Source of the DNA: Bosea sp. (in: a-proteobacteria)
GTDB lineage: Bacteria; Pseudomonadota; Alphaproteobacteria; Rhizobiales; Beijerinckiaceae
Length of the DNA stretch: 64,000 nucleotides
Direction: 5' to 3'
Assembly: GCA_023910605.1 (NCBI GenBank)
Contig: JAAVVV010000001.1
Coordinates: forward strand, 3,462,698-3,526,697
Shown here: one piece after another, positions 1-8,228 of the stretch
Position numbering within the stretch: position 1 is the stretch's first letter
Layout of the letters: the number at the start of each line of letters is the position of its first letter
Position numbers and translations under genes: made by a program
The notes under the pieces: model-generated
What the model was told of the DNA's origin: nothing
Databases searched by the model: none
Seen by the model: the letters and a program-made list of their open reading frames with translations, nothing else

Positions 1-1083
1 GCGCTGGGCCTGTGCGTTGAAGGCGCCGAGCGGCTCGAAAAGCGTTTCGGACATGAGCTGGCCAAAGAGCTTGACGATCAGGTGCTGGCCGATGGCGGCC
101 ATGTCAGCCGCAACCCGCGCGTTCTGATCGACCTTTTGCTGGATGTGCTGCCGCTGCGCTCGACCTATGCCGCACGCGGGATGCAGGCTCCCCGGGCCCT
201 CGTTTCCGCTATCGACCGGATCGTGCCGCACCTCAAGATGCTGCGTCACCCGGACGGCTCCATCGCGCTGTTCAATGGCATGGGCGCCAGCCAGGTCGAT
301 GCGCTGGCGACCCTTTTCGCCAGCCACGACACGGGCGGGCGCGCCGCCACCGAGGCGCCCTATGCCGGCTATCAGCGGCTCGAGGCGGGAGCTTCGGTGC
401 TCATCATGGACACCGGTCCCTCCCCGCCCTTCGCCGCCTCTTCGGAGGCGCTCGCCGGCTGCCTCTCCTTCGAGTTCTCGCATGGCCGCCAGCGCATCTT
501 CGTGAACTGCGGCTTGCCGCACCAGACCGGCCGCGACCTGCCGACCGAACTGCGCGCGACGGCCGCGCACACCGCTGCAAGCTATGGCGACCTGTCAAGC
601 TGCACCTTCCTCACCCGGCTTGACGAGACGCGAATCGTCTCGGGCCCCGAGCGCGTGACTGCCGAGCGCTCGGTCGGGCCGGATGGGGAGACGCTGCGCA
701 CCAGCCATGACGGCTTTCAGGCCTTGCACGGCGTCCTGCTCAGGCGCACGGTCACCCTTGATGCGTCCGGCGACCGCCTTTCCGGCCATGACGAAGCGGA
801 GGGCGCAACTGGCGGCGCGCAAGGCAAACGGCTGATATGCCGATTCCATCTGCATCCCAGCCTGAGCGCGGAGTTGCTGCCCGGCGGCGAGGTCCTGCTT
901 GCCGGCGCGCGGGGCCCGTCATGGCTGTTCACGGCATCCGAAGCGACGCTGGGGCTGGAGGAGAGCGTATTCTTCGCCGGCATGGACGGCACTCGCCGCA
1001 CCTTGCAGATCGTGGTGATGGGTCTCGAGCCGGACAGTCCCGTGAGCTGGCAGCTCAAGCGGCACGCGCCCCTCGCCGCCTAG
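1..1083 (+). CDS. Heparinase II/III-like protein, C-terminal part (5' end outside window)
   Basis: The reading frame is open from base 1, so the start lies upstream of the window. The visible C-terminal portion of about 360 residues has the helical LADGGHVSRNPRV segment followed by a beta-rich half (FNGMG, GYQRLEAG, LSFEFSHGRQRIFVNCG), the pattern of heparinase II/III-like polysaccharide lyases. Proteins of this kind are common single-copy chromosomal genes in Rhizobiales; their substrate is usually unknown and the enzymatic role here is inferred from family only. The stop codon overlaps the stop of the convergent lipoprotein gene by two bases, so the two genes end tail to tail with no terminator between them. 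Confidence 0.8.
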   Translation, partial: ALGLCVEGAERLEKRFGHELAKELDDQVLADGGHVSRNPRVLIDLLLDVLPLRSTYAARGMQAPRALVSAIDRIVPHLKMLRHPDGSIALFNGMGASQVDALATLFASHDTGGRAATEAPYAGYQRLEAGASVLIMDTGPSPPFAASSEALAGCLSFEFSHGRQRIFVNCGLPHQTGRDLPTELRATAAHTAASYGDLSSCTFLTRLDETRIVSGPERVTAERSVGPDGETLRTSHDGFQALHGVLLRRTVTLDASGDRLSGHDEAEGATGGAQGKRLICRFHLHPSLSAELLPGGEVLLAGARGPSWLFTASEATLGLEESVFFAGMDGTRRTLQIVVMGLEPDSPVSWQLKRHAPLAA

Positions 1084-1760
1084 CGCGACATGGCGAGATT
1101 GGCGCCGGAGCGCGCGATGACGCCCGAGAGGGACGAGCCGCTGTTGACGCGCATGCGCGCGGCGACGGAGCCGCCGGGCTGGTAAAGATAGACCTCGCCA
1201 TCGCGGTAATCCCAAGCCGTGACCTTCTGCAGATCGCGGTTGGCGCAGCCCGTGGCATTGGCCCGGTAAAGATCCAGCGCCGGCGTGCTCGACAGAACCA
1301 CGCGGCATGAGCCGCCCGTGGCTTCCCGCGCGGTCCAGCCGCCGATCACGCCGTCACGCGAGGACACTGCGCCCCGCCCGCTCGGCGCCCCGCCCAGCGT
1401 CTCGATCTCGCGACCGCCGCCACCAAGGGTTGGCGTCTCGATGGCCCGGGGTGCGGGCGGCGGCGTGGCCGGCGCGGATGGCTGGAAGAATGGATCGGCC
1501 GGCGGCTGCAACTCGGCCTCCGGCGCAGCGACGGCGCCGCCCGGCGGCGGCAGGGCCTGGCTTTCGACGCGGGAGGTCACCACGGGCGGGGCGGATGGAA
1601 GCTCCGCCGAAGGGGCAGCCTGAGCCGGGCCGATGTCGCGCGGCCCGCCGGTGAAGCGGTTGGCATTGGCGCAGCCTGCGAGCGCGAGAGCGCACAGCGC
1701 AAGCCCTGCCAGCCGCACGGCCGAAGACGAACCATCCCGCAGATTTCGTGTCGACATCAT
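1080..1760 (-). CDS. Outer-membrane lipoprotein, AprI/Inh (Omp19-like) protease-inhibitor family
   Basis: A secreted lipoprotein of about 226 residues: the N-terminus MMSTRNLRDG is followed by a hydrophobic stretch ending in the lipobox LALAGC. A long proline/alanine-rich linker then leads to a C-terminal domain (GGWTAREATGGSCRVVLSS ... NRDLQKVTAWDYRDGEVYLY) like the AprI/Inh beta-barrel inhibitors and Brucella Omp19. A known role for that family is to bind and block secreted or host proteases. I chose the start at the methionine pair just before the signal peptide; the frame stays open about 100 bases further upstream, but that extension would bury the signal. Two cysteines in the C-terminal domain could form the family disulfide. 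Confidence 0.72.
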   Translation of the reverse strand: MMSTRNLRDGSSSAVRLAGLALCALALAGCANANRFTGGPRDIGPAQAAPSAELPSAPPVVTSRVESQALPPPGGAVAAPEAELQPPADPFFQPSAPATPPPAPRAIETPTLGGGGREIETLGGAPSGRGAVSSRDGVIGGWTAREATGGSCRVVLSSTPALDLYRANATGCANRDLQKVTAWDYRDGEVYLYQPGGSVAARMRVNSGSSLSGVIARSGANLAMSR

Positions 1761-1930
1761 TTCCGCCCCATGCTGCGCAGCCCGACCCTCAAGCCAAATC
1801 TGGGCACGGATGGGGCGATTGACCACCCCTGTCTGCGTCATCATGGCTGAATGGCGCATGACCCGGAAGCGACGACACGCAGCGCGCTCCGGCTGCGTCG
1901 ATGATCATTGCGCCCGGCATCGGACATCAG

Positions 1931-1980
1931 AATCAGACGTCAGGATCAGACGTCAGGATCAGACGTCAGAATCAGACCTG
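1931..1980. repeat. 13-bp tandem repeat, about four copies, covering the sdhB stop codon
   Basis: A 13-bp unit (aatcagacgtcag / gatcagacgtcag) repeats at 1931, 1944 and 1957, with a degenerate fourth copy from 1970. The sdhB stop codon at 1972-1974 lies inside the last copy, so the array looks like a local duplication of the 3' end of sdhB and its trailer. No function is evident. Confidence 0.85.
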
Positions 1981-2772
1981 GCGGGCGACCATCATCTTCT
2001 TGATCTGCGCGATGGCCTTGGCGGGGTTGAGGCCCTTTGGGCAGACATTGGCGCAGTTCATGATCGTGTGGCAGCGATAGAGGCGGAACGGGTCCTCGAG
2101 ATTGTCGAGCCGCTCGCCTGTGGCTTCGTCGCGGCTGTCGATCAGCCAGCGATAGGCCTGAAGCAGGATGGCGGGGCCGAGGAAACGGTCTCCGTTCCAC
2201 CAGTAGCTGGGGCAGGCGGTGGAGCAGCAGGCGCACAGGATGCACTCATAGAGCCCGTCCAGCTTCTCGCGGTCTTCGCGCGACTGCTGCCACTCCTTCT
2301 CGGGCGCGGGCGTGTCGGTCTTCAGCCAGGGCTCGATCGAGGCGTGCTGGGCGTAAAAGCGCGTCAGGTCCGGCACCAGATCCTTGATGACCGGCATGTG
2401 CGGCAAGGGATAGATCGCCACCTTGGCCGCATGGCCATTGTGGTTGGCGCCGCAATCATCGATGCCTGTGGTGCAGGCCAGCCCGTTCTTTCCGTCCATG
2501 TTCATGGAGCAGGAACCGCAGATGCCCTCGCGGCAGGAGCGGCGGAAGGCCAGCGTCGGATCGACCTTGTTCTTGATCCAGATCAGCGCGTCCAGCACCA
2601 TAGGCCCGCAATCGTCGCGGTCGACCGTATAGGTGTCCACGCGCGGGTTCGCCTTGTCGTCCGGGTTCCAGCGGTAGACGCGGAACTCGGTGACGTTCTT
2701 CGCACCCGCCGGCGCAGGATGACGCTGGCCTTCGGTGACGCGGGAATTCTTGGGAAGCTGGAATTGGGCCAT
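1972..2772 (-). CDS. sdhB: Succinate dehydrogenase iron-sulfur subunit SdhB
   Basis: Electron-transfer subunit of complex II, carrying electrons from the SdhA flavin to quinone at the membrane anchor. The 266-residue length is normal. The plant-type [2Fe-2S] cluster is held by C80, C85, C88 and C100 ([10 protein letters not shown]...C). The second half has the bacterial-type motif C177-x2-C180-x2-C183-x3-C187 and the C234/C240/C244 group, which bind [4Fe-4S] and [3Fe-4S]. It is the last gene of the minus-strand sdh operon. Its ribosome-binding region (TAGGT) overlaps the stop of the vapD-like gene just upstream, so its translation may be coupled to that gene. Downstream lies a 13-bp tandem repeat starting at its own stop codon. 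Confidence 0.98.
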   Translation of the reverse strand: MAQFQLPKNSRVTEGQRHPAPAGAKNVTEFRVYRWNPDDKANPRVDTYTVDRDDCGPMVLDALIWIKNKVDPTLAFRRSCREGICGSCSMNMDGKNGLACTTGIDDCGANHNGHAAKVAIYPLPHMPVIKDLVPDLTRFYAQHASIEPWLKTDTPAPEKEWQQSREDREKLDGLYECILCACCSTACPSYWWNGDRFLGPAILLQAYRWLIDSRDEATGERLDNLEDPFRLYRCHTIMNCANVCPKGLNPAKAIAQIKKMMVARQV

Positions 2773-2781
2773 TTGAACTAC

Positions 2782-3120
2782 CTAGTCTTCGTCATCATCT
2801 TGCAAAGCTGCAAGAAGATCGTTATTTTCTTCGATGCGGAGCATTCGGATATCTTTGACACTTGGCGTGAACCAGTTATATTTCGCGGCGAGTTTCTGAA
2901 CAACGCGAACACAACGGGCTGCATCGATCTCGTCGTTCCCAAAGTAAGTACTATCTTGCTTCCATTCGAAACCACGCGCGGTGAGATAGTTGCGTACATC
3001 GGTATAGGCATTATGCCATGACGCGTTAGGATATGTCTGTTCGAAAGTGTTGGTGTCGAAGTCAAACACAATCGCATACATTCTTCCATCCCGTCGCCTG
3101 TTGTGTCCTACACTTGCCAT
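2782..3120 (-). CDS. vapD: VapD-like protein (Cas2-fold ribonuclease family) inside the sdh operon
   Basis: This 112-residue protein matches the virulence-associated protein D family in its core: MYAIVFDFDTNTFEQTYPN near the start, then YFGN, WFTPSVKDIRMLRIEEN near the end. Characterised VapD proteins are small endoribonucleases with a Cas2-like ferredoxin fold, some acting as toxins. The first ATG (3120) is preceded by GAGGAG at a good distance; an inner ATG at 3081 starts exactly at the conserved domain, so the true start is uncertain. The gene is visibly AT-rich against its surroundings. It sits between sdhA and sdhB in the same direction, with an 8-bp direct repeat at both junctions, and ends nine bases before sdhB. 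No antitoxin-like partner is adjacent. Confidence 0.85.
   Translation of the reverse strand: MASVGHNRRRDGRMYAIVFDFDTNTFEQTYPNASWHNAYTDVRNYLTARGFEWKQDSTYFGNDEIDAARCVRVVQKLAAKYNWFTPSVKDIRMLRIEENNDLLAALQDDDED
2783..2790. repeat. 8-bp direct repeat, sdhB-side copy (TAGTCTTC)
   Basis: The octamer TAGTCTTC occurs here and again at 3146-3153, one copy at each edge of the vapD-like gene. This copy supplies the last codons and stop of vapD. The other overlaps the sdhA stop. Removing the sequence between them would leave a compact sdhA-sdhB junction with an intact sdhB ribosome-binding site. It resembles a target-site duplication, but chance or microhomology is possible. Confidence 0.6.
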
Positions 3121-3145
3121 CTACTGCGCTCCTCAGAGAGGCTGA

Positions 3146-3153
3146 TAGTCTTC
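3146..3153. repeat. 8-bp direct repeat, sdhA-side copy (TAGTCTTC)
   Basis: Second copy of the octamer flanking the vapD cassette; it overlaps the first bases of the sdhA stop codon. The two copies lie 363 bp apart. See the copy at 2783-2790. Confidence 0.6.
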
Positions 3154-4981
3154 AGTAAACACGTGCCTTGGGCGCAATGTATTCGATCTCGTTGGACATC
3201 GTGTAGGTGTGCACCGGACGGTAATCGATGCTGACCGAGCGCTTCTCGTCATCGATCCAGGCGAGCGTGTGCTTCATCCAGGTCTTGTCGTCGCGGTCCG
3301 CGTAATCCTCGCGGGCATGGGCGCCGCGGCTCTCGGTGCGGTTCTGCGCGGAGTCCATCGTCACCACTGCCTGGGTGATGAGATTGTCGAATTCCAGCGT
3401 CTCGATCAGGTCCGTGTTCCAGATCAGCGAGCGGTCCTTGATGCCGATGTCGCCGATGCCGTTCCACACCTCGTGGATCAGCGCATGGCCTTCATCGAGC
3501 ACCTCGCCCGTGCGGAACACGGCGCAGTTGCTCTGCATCGTGGCCTGCATGCGGGCGCGCAGCTGCGCGGTCGAGGTGCCGCCATCGGCGAACTGGTAGC
3601 GCGCGAGGCGCGACAGGGCGAGATCGCTCGCCTGCCTGGGCAGCTCGGGCTGCTTTTCGCCGGGCGTGACCAGCTCGGCGCAGCGCAGGCCCGCGGCGCG
3701 GCCGAACACCACGAGGTCGATCAGCGAGTTGGAGCCAAGCCGGTTGGCGCCGTGGACCGAGACGCAGGCCGCCTCGCCGATCGCCATCAGGCCAGGCACC
3801 ACCGTATCCGGGTCGCCATTCTTCTTGGTCAGAACCTCGCCATGATAGTTCGTCGGGATGCCGCCCATGTTGTAGTGAACGGTCGGGATGACCGGGATCG
3901 GCTCCTTGGTCACGTCGACGCCCGCGAAGATGCGCGCGCTTTCGGAAATGCCGGGCAGGCGCTCGTGCAGGATCTTCGGGTCGAGATGGTCGAGATGCAG
4001 GTAGATGTGGTCCTTGTTCTTGCCCACGCCGCGCCCGTCGCGGATCTCCATGGTCATGGCGCGCGAGACGACGTCGCGGCTGGCAAGGTCCTTGGCGGAG
4101 GGCGCGTAGCGCTCCATGAAGCGCTCACCCGCGGAGTTGGTGAGGTAGCCGCCCTCACCGCGTGAGCCCTCGGTGATGAGGCAGCCCGAGCCATAGATTC
4201 CCGTGGGGTGGAACTGCACGAACTCCATGTCCTGCAGCGGCAGGCCCGCGCGCAGCGCCATGGCGTTGCCGTCGCCGGTGCAGGTGTGCGCCGAGGTGGC
4301 CGAGAAATAGGCACGGCCATATCCGCCGGTGGCCAGGATGGTCTGGCTGGCACGGAAGCGGTGCAGCGTGCCGTCATCCATCTTCAGGGCGACGACGCCG
4401 AGGCAGCGACCATCTTCGCTCATCATCAGGTCGATGGCGAAGTACTCGATGAAGAACTCGGTCTGCGCGCGCAGCGCCTGGCCATAGAGCGTGTGCAGGA
4501 TGGCATGGCCCGTGCGGTCCGCCGCGGCGCAGGTGCGCTGTGCGGTGCCCTTGCCGTAATGGGTGGTCATGCCGCCGAAGGGACGCTGGTAGATCTTGCC
4601 GGCTTCGGTGCGCGAGAACGGGACGCCCCAGTGCTCAAGCTCGTAGACAGCCTGCGGCGCGTTGCGCACCAGATACTCGATGGCGTCCTGGTCGCCCAGC
4701 CAGTCTGACCCCTTGACGGTGTCATACATGTGGAAGCGCCAGTCATCCTCGCCCATGTTGCCGAGCGCCGCCGAGATGCCGCCCTGCGCCGCGACCGTGT
4801 GCGAGCGCGTGGGAAACACCTTGGAGATGCAGGCCGTGCGCAGGCCCGCCTGGGCGCAGCCCACCGTGGCGCGCAGGCCAGCGCCGCCAGCGCCGACGAC
4901 GACCACATCGAAGCTGTGGTCGGTCACACCATAGGTCTGGGTCTTGATCTGCGGGCTGCCGGAGATGTCTGCTGTAGCCAT
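3152..4981 (-). CDS. sdhA: Succinate dehydrogenase flavoprotein subunit SdhA
   Basis: Catalytic subunit of complex II, oxidising succinate to fumarate on the cytoplasmic face of the membrane. The 609-residue product has the dinucleotide-binding motif [13 protein letters not shown] near residue 27, and the flavinylation motif [10 protein letters not shown] in which H61 would carry the covalent FAD. Substrate-site motifs ([33 protein letters not shown]) follow in the expected order. I start at the ATG at 4981, preceded by GGAGG; the frame is open further upstream but that part overlaps sdhD. It follows sdhD with a four-base gap. The usual next gene, sdhB, is displaced by the vapD-like insertion. 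Confidence 0.98.
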   Translation of the reverse strand: MATADISGSPQIKTQTYGVTDHSFDVVVVGAGGAGLRATVGCAQAGLRTACISKVFPTRSHTVAAQGGISAALGNMGEDDWRFHMYDTVKGSDWLGDQDAIEYLVRNAPQAVYELEHWGVPFSRTEAGKIYQRPFGGMTTHYGKGTAQRTCAAADRTGHAILHTLYGQALRAQTEFFIEYFAIDLMMSEDGRCLGVVALKMDDGTLHRFRASQTILATGGYGRAYFSATSAHTCTGDGNAMALRAGLPLQDMEFVQFHPTGIYGSGCLITEGSRGEGGYLTNSAGERFMERYAPSAKDLASRDVVSRAMTMEIRDGRGVGKNKDHIYLHLDHLDPKILHERLPGISESARIFAGVDVTKEPIPVIPTVHYNMGGIPTNYHGEVLTKKNGDPDTVVPGLMAIGEAACVSVHGANRLGSNSLIDLVVFGRAAGLRCAELVTPGEKQPELPRQASDLALSRLARYQFADGGTSTAQLRARMQATMQSNCAVFRTGEVLDEGHALIHEVWNGIGDIGIKDRSLIWNTDLIETLEFDNLITQAVVTMDSAQNRTESRGAHAREDYADRDDKTWMKHTLAWIDDEKRSVSIDYRPVHTYTMSNEIEYIAPKARVY

Positions 4982-4985
4982 GGGG

Positions 4986-5378
4986 TCAGCCTCCAAAGGC
5001 GATTTTGAGGAGCGAGAAGACACAGGCCGCCCCGACCGCAACCGCGAAGAAGGTGTTGGCGATCACTGCGAGGATCTTGGCTCCTTCGACGTGGACGTAG
5101 TCCTCGATGATGGTCTGCATCCCGATCCTCATATGGATCAGCGCCGAGATGATGAAAAGCAGCAGCAGCAGCGCCGCCACCGGATGCGACAGGATGGCCA
5201 TGACCGCTTGATAGGGCTTGCCCGTGATCATGAGCAGGATGCTCACGAAGGCCACGACGAGGACGGCATTGGCTGTCGCCGTCAGACGCTGCATCCAGAA
5301 ATGCCCGGTTCCGGCCTTGGCGGACCCGAGGCCGCGGACCCGCCCGAGCGGCGTGCGCATGGTGGATTTGGACTGCAT
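4986..5378 (-). CDS. sdhD: Succinate dehydrogenase membrane anchor subunit SdhD
   Basis: Hydrophobic anchor subunit of complex II, 130 residues with three predicted membrane helices (about 38-52, 66-83 and 100-125). The segment H82-x11-Y94 ([13 protein letters not shown]) aligns with E. coli SdhD H71 and Y83, which contribute to haem b ligation and the ubiquinone site. It is the second gene of the sdh operon, 45 bases after sdhC, and is followed at once by sdhA. A second in-frame ATG occurs at residue 7. Confidence 0.93.
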   Translation of the reverse strand: MQSKSTMRTPLGRVRGLGSAKAGTGHFWMQRLTATANAVLVVAFVSILLMITGKPYQAVMAILSHPVAALLLLLFIISALIHMRIGMQTIIEDYVHVEGAKILAVIANTFFAVAVGAACVFSLLKIAFGG

Positions 5379-5423
5379 GATGCTGGCCCTTGTCTGTGTG
5401 TTCGGGTTGGCGGCGCCAGGCGC

Positions 5424-5810
5424 TCAGCGAACCGCGTAGGCCACGATCCAGATCAGGATCGTGAGCGGCACGGATATGAACAAGGTGAAGCGCGCCATGT
5501 TCATGCGATTGGCCGCATCGAACCCATGGCCGGTGTCCCAGACCAGATGGCGCAGGCCGCCGAGCATATGGTGCATCAGCGCCCAAGTGTAGCCGAAAAG
5601 CACGATCCGCCCCAGCCATGATCCGGCAACGGATTGCGCCGTGTCGAAGGCACCAGGCCCTGAAGCGGCGGCGACGAGCCAGAGCGCGAGCAGCAGGGTG
5701 CCGCCATAAAGCGCCACGGCCGTCACCCTGTGAAAGACGGACATCGCCATGGTCCAGGACCAGCGATAGATCTGCAGATGCGGCGACAGTGGCCGACCAA
5801 GCTCCGCCAT
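5424..5810 (-). CDS. sdhC: Succinate dehydrogenase cytochrome b556 subunit SdhC
   Basis: First gene of the operon and the cytochrome b anchor of complex II, 128 residues with three membrane helices. Family motifs are present: RPLSPHLQIYRW near the N-terminus, SVFHRVTA at the quinone-site helix, and HMLGGLRHLVWD where H81 aligns with the E. coli SdhC haem ligand H84. The upstream region (about 5890-5950) is strikingly AT-rich for this window and probably contains the operon promoter, though I could not place -35/-10 boxes with confidence. Confidence 0.95.
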   Translation of the reverse strand: MAELGRPLSPHLQIYRWSWTMAMSVFHRVTAVALYGGTLLLALWLVAAASGPGAFDTAQSVAGSWLGRIVLFGYTWALMHHMLGGLRHLVWDTGHGFDAANRMNMARFTLFISVPLTILIWIVAYAVR

Positions 5811-6012
5811 GCGTATTCCCCTGCCCGGGTCATGATCGCCCGGCTCCGACGTGTGGATTGAGTGCTCTTACCCAAATGCCCCGCATGCCGCAATGCGACA
5901 TGAGAACGAGGTGTTACATAAATGAAATTTTGTCACCATGGTGCGGAAGCCGTATTTCAATCGGTTCGCCATCCTTGGCGAGACGCTGGATGCCCCCTGC
6001 ATGGCTTCGACC

Positions 6013-6762
6013 TCAGCGCGGCCTGGCGGCCGCGACGATGTAGTTGACAGCCATGTCCCCCGACAGCCGCCAGCCGCCGTTCATCAGGTCAGGCGCCATG
6101 CCGCGCATCTCCAGCACGGGCAGCCCGGCGCGTTCCAGCCCTTGCGCCAGTTCCTCGGGCCGCACGAACTTGTTCCAGTCATGGGTGCCGCGCGGCAGCC
6201 AGCGCAGCACATACTCCGCGCCGATGATCGCAGCGCCGAAAGCTCGCAGGCTGCGGTTGAGCGTGGACATCACCACAAGCCCGCCCGGCTTCGCCGCCTT
6301 CGACAGGGCGCCGAGGAAGGCGGGCGCATCCGCGACGTGCTCGATGACCTCGAGCGCCATCACCATGTCGAAGCGCTCGCCAGCCTCGACGACGCTTTCG
6401 ATCGTCTGATCGCGATAATCGATGGCAAGCTCCATCCGGGCGGCATGGGCGCGCGCCACGCCGATGTTGCGCGTCGCGGGGTCAAGGCCGGTGACGCGGG
6501 CGCCGAGCCTCGCCATCGGCTCGGACAGGAGGCCGCCGCCGCAGCCGACATCCACGAGATCGAGCCCCTCGAAGGGCGAGACGCAGCGCCCGTCGCGGCC
6601 GAAATGCGCGAGCGCCTGCTCCCGGATGAAGCGCAGCCTGACCGGATTCATGCCGTGCAGCGGCTTCATCGGCCCTTCCGGGTCCCACCAGCGTTCCGCC
6701 AGCGCGTCGAAGCGCTCCACTTCGCCGGCATCGATGGTGCCCTGTGCTGCCTGCCTCGACAT
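6013..6762 (-). CDS. ubiG: Ubiquinone biosynthesis O-methyltransferase UbiG
   Basis: SAM-dependent enzyme that performs both O-methylation steps of ubiquinone synthesis. The 249-residue product opens with the family signature SRQAAQGTIDAGEVERFDALAERWWDPEGPMKPLH and carries motif I DVGCGGGLLSEPMARLG at residues 71-87, followed by ALEVIEHVAD. The start chosen (6762) follows GAGGGCGG; the frame remains open upstream into lysC, but those residues are not family-like. It is divergent from lysC across 136 bases, a pairing common in Rhizobiales. The DUF1178 gene that often lies next to it is found about 33 kb away at 39.8 kb. Confidence 0.95.
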   Translation of the reverse strand: MSRQAAQGTIDAGEVERFDALAERWWDPEGPMKPLHGMNPVRLRFIREQALAHFGRDGRCVSPFEGLDLVDVGCGGGLLSEPMARLGARVTGLDPATRNIGVARAHAARMELAIDYRDQTIESVVEAGERFDMVMALEVIEHVADAPAFLGALSKAAKPGGLVVMSTLNRSLRAFGAAIIGAEYVLRWLPRGTHDWNKFVRPEELAQGLERAGLPVLEMRGMAPDLMNGGWRLSGDMAVNYIVAAARPR

Positions 6763-6898
6763 AGGCCGCCCTCTTTCATGCCTGTGCCGGCTTTGCGCCG
6801 GCCGATTGCGCATGTATACGCCCCTGCGGTGGCACAAGGCGAGCGTCAAGGCGTCGCCCCGGACAGCCCGGAACTCGGATACGGAAGCGAAGACACGG

Positions 6899-8155
6899 AT
6901 GTCGCGTCTTGTCATGAAATTCGGCGGCACCTCTGTCGCCACGGTGGAGCGCATCAAGAATGTCGCGCGCCATGTGAAGCGCGAGGTCGAGGCCGGCCAT
7001 GACGTTGCCGTCGTCGTCTCGGCCATGTCGGGCAAGACCAATGAACTGGTCGGCTGGTGCAAGGAGGCGGCGGCGCTTTACGACCAGGCCGAGTACGACA
7101 CCGTAGTGGCGGCAGGCGAGCAGGTCACCTCGGGGCTTCTCGCCATCGTCCTCAACGACATGGGCATCAAGGCCCGGTCCTGGCAGGGCTGGCAGATCCC
7201 GCTTCATGGGTCGGATGCGCATGGCTCGTCGCGCATCGTGGATGTGGACGGCACAGCCATCCTTAAGGGCTTCGCAGAGAACCGCTCCGTGGCGGTCGTC
7301 TCCGGCTTCCAGGGCGTGCACAAGGAAAGCGGGCGCATCGTGACGCTCGGCCGCGGCGGCTCGGACACCTCCGCCGTGGCGCTGGCCGCCGCGCTGCAGG
7401 CGGGCCGCTGCGACATCTACACGGATGTTGACGGGGTCTACACCACCGATCCGCGCATCGTCGCCAAGGCGACCCGGCTCGACAAGGTTTCCTTCGAGGA
7501 GATGCTCGAGATGGCCTCGCTCGGCTCGAAGGTGCTTCAGGTGCGCTCTGTCGAGATCGCGATGGTGCATCGCGTGCCAACCTATGTGCGGTCGTCCTTC
7601 GACGACCCGGAAAACCCGAAGCAGGGCACTCTCATCTGCGACGAGGAGGATATCGTGGAGCAGCAGATCGTCACCGGCATTGCCTATTCCAAGGACGAGG
7701 CGCAGATCACGTTGCGCCGCGTGGCCGACAAGCCCGGCGTCGCCGCTTCCATCTTCGGTCCGCTGGCCGAGGCCAACATCAATGTGGACATGATCATCCA
7801 GGTCGTCTCGGACGATCAGGCCACCACCGACATCACCTTCACCGTGCCGACCGCGGACTTCGACCGCGCCCGCACCATCCTCGAGAACCAGCGCGGGCAG
7901 ATCGAGTATCAGGCGCTGCAGGGCGCCGCCGATGTGGTCAAGGTCTCCGCCATCGGCATCGGCATGCGCAGCCATGCCGGCGTAGCCGCCCGCGCCTTCC
8001 GCGCGCTGGCGGACAAGGGCATCAACATCCGGGCGATCACCACCTCCGAGATCAAGTTCTCGGTGTTGATCGACGCCGCCTACACCGAGCTTGCCGTGCG
8101 CACCCTGCACACGCTCTACGGGCTGGACCAGGCATCGGCGCCCAGCGCGGCATGA
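6899..8155 (+). CDS. lysC: Aspartate kinase LysC
   Basis: Phosphorylates aspartate, the first step towards lysine, threonine, methionine and diaminopimelate. The 418-residue product has the N-terminal kinase motif KFGGTSVA, the nucleotide-site segments GRGGSDTSAVALAA and DVDGVYTTDPR, and two C-terminal ACT domains (VADKPGVAASIFGPLAEANINVD and SHAGVAARAFRALADKGINIR) that sense lysine/threonine. The start MSRLVMKFGG is placed at 6899, after a purine-rich GGAAGCGAAG. In many relatives ptsP follows lysC directly; here ptsP is 34 kb away and a trans-sulfuration gene follows instead. Confidence 0.97.
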   Translation: MSRLVMKFGGTSVATVERIKNVARHVKREVEAGHDVAVVVSAMSGKTNELVGWCKEAAALYDQAEYDTVVAAGEQVTSGLLAIVLNDMGIKARSWQGWQIPLHGSDAHGSSRIVDVDGTAILKGFAENRSVAVVSGFQGVHKESGRIVTLGRGGSDTSAVALAAALQAGRCDIYTDVDGVYTTDPRIVAKATRLDKVSFEEMLEMASLGSKVLQVRSVEIAMVHRVPTYVRSSFDDPENPKQGTLICDEEDIVEQQIVTGIAYSKDEAQITLRRVADKPGVAASIFGPLAEANINVDMIIQVVSDDQATTDITFTVPTADFDRARTILENQRGQIEYQALQGAADVVKVSAIGIGMRSHAGVAARAFRALADKGINIRAITTSEIKFSVLIDAAYTELAVRTLHTLYGLDQASAPSAA

Positions 8156-8228
8156 TCTTCGCCGGCCGCATGAGCCGCGTGCAAAAACCGGCGGGCTCGG
8201 CCTGGCCAGCGCATGCGAAAGTGACGTC

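Noticed and set aside
2782..3120. VapD as part of a type II toxin-antitoxin pair or CRISPR adaptation (Cas2)
   Set aside because: There is no antitoxin-like neighbour and no cas1 or repeat array. It matches the VapD family in its core motifs.
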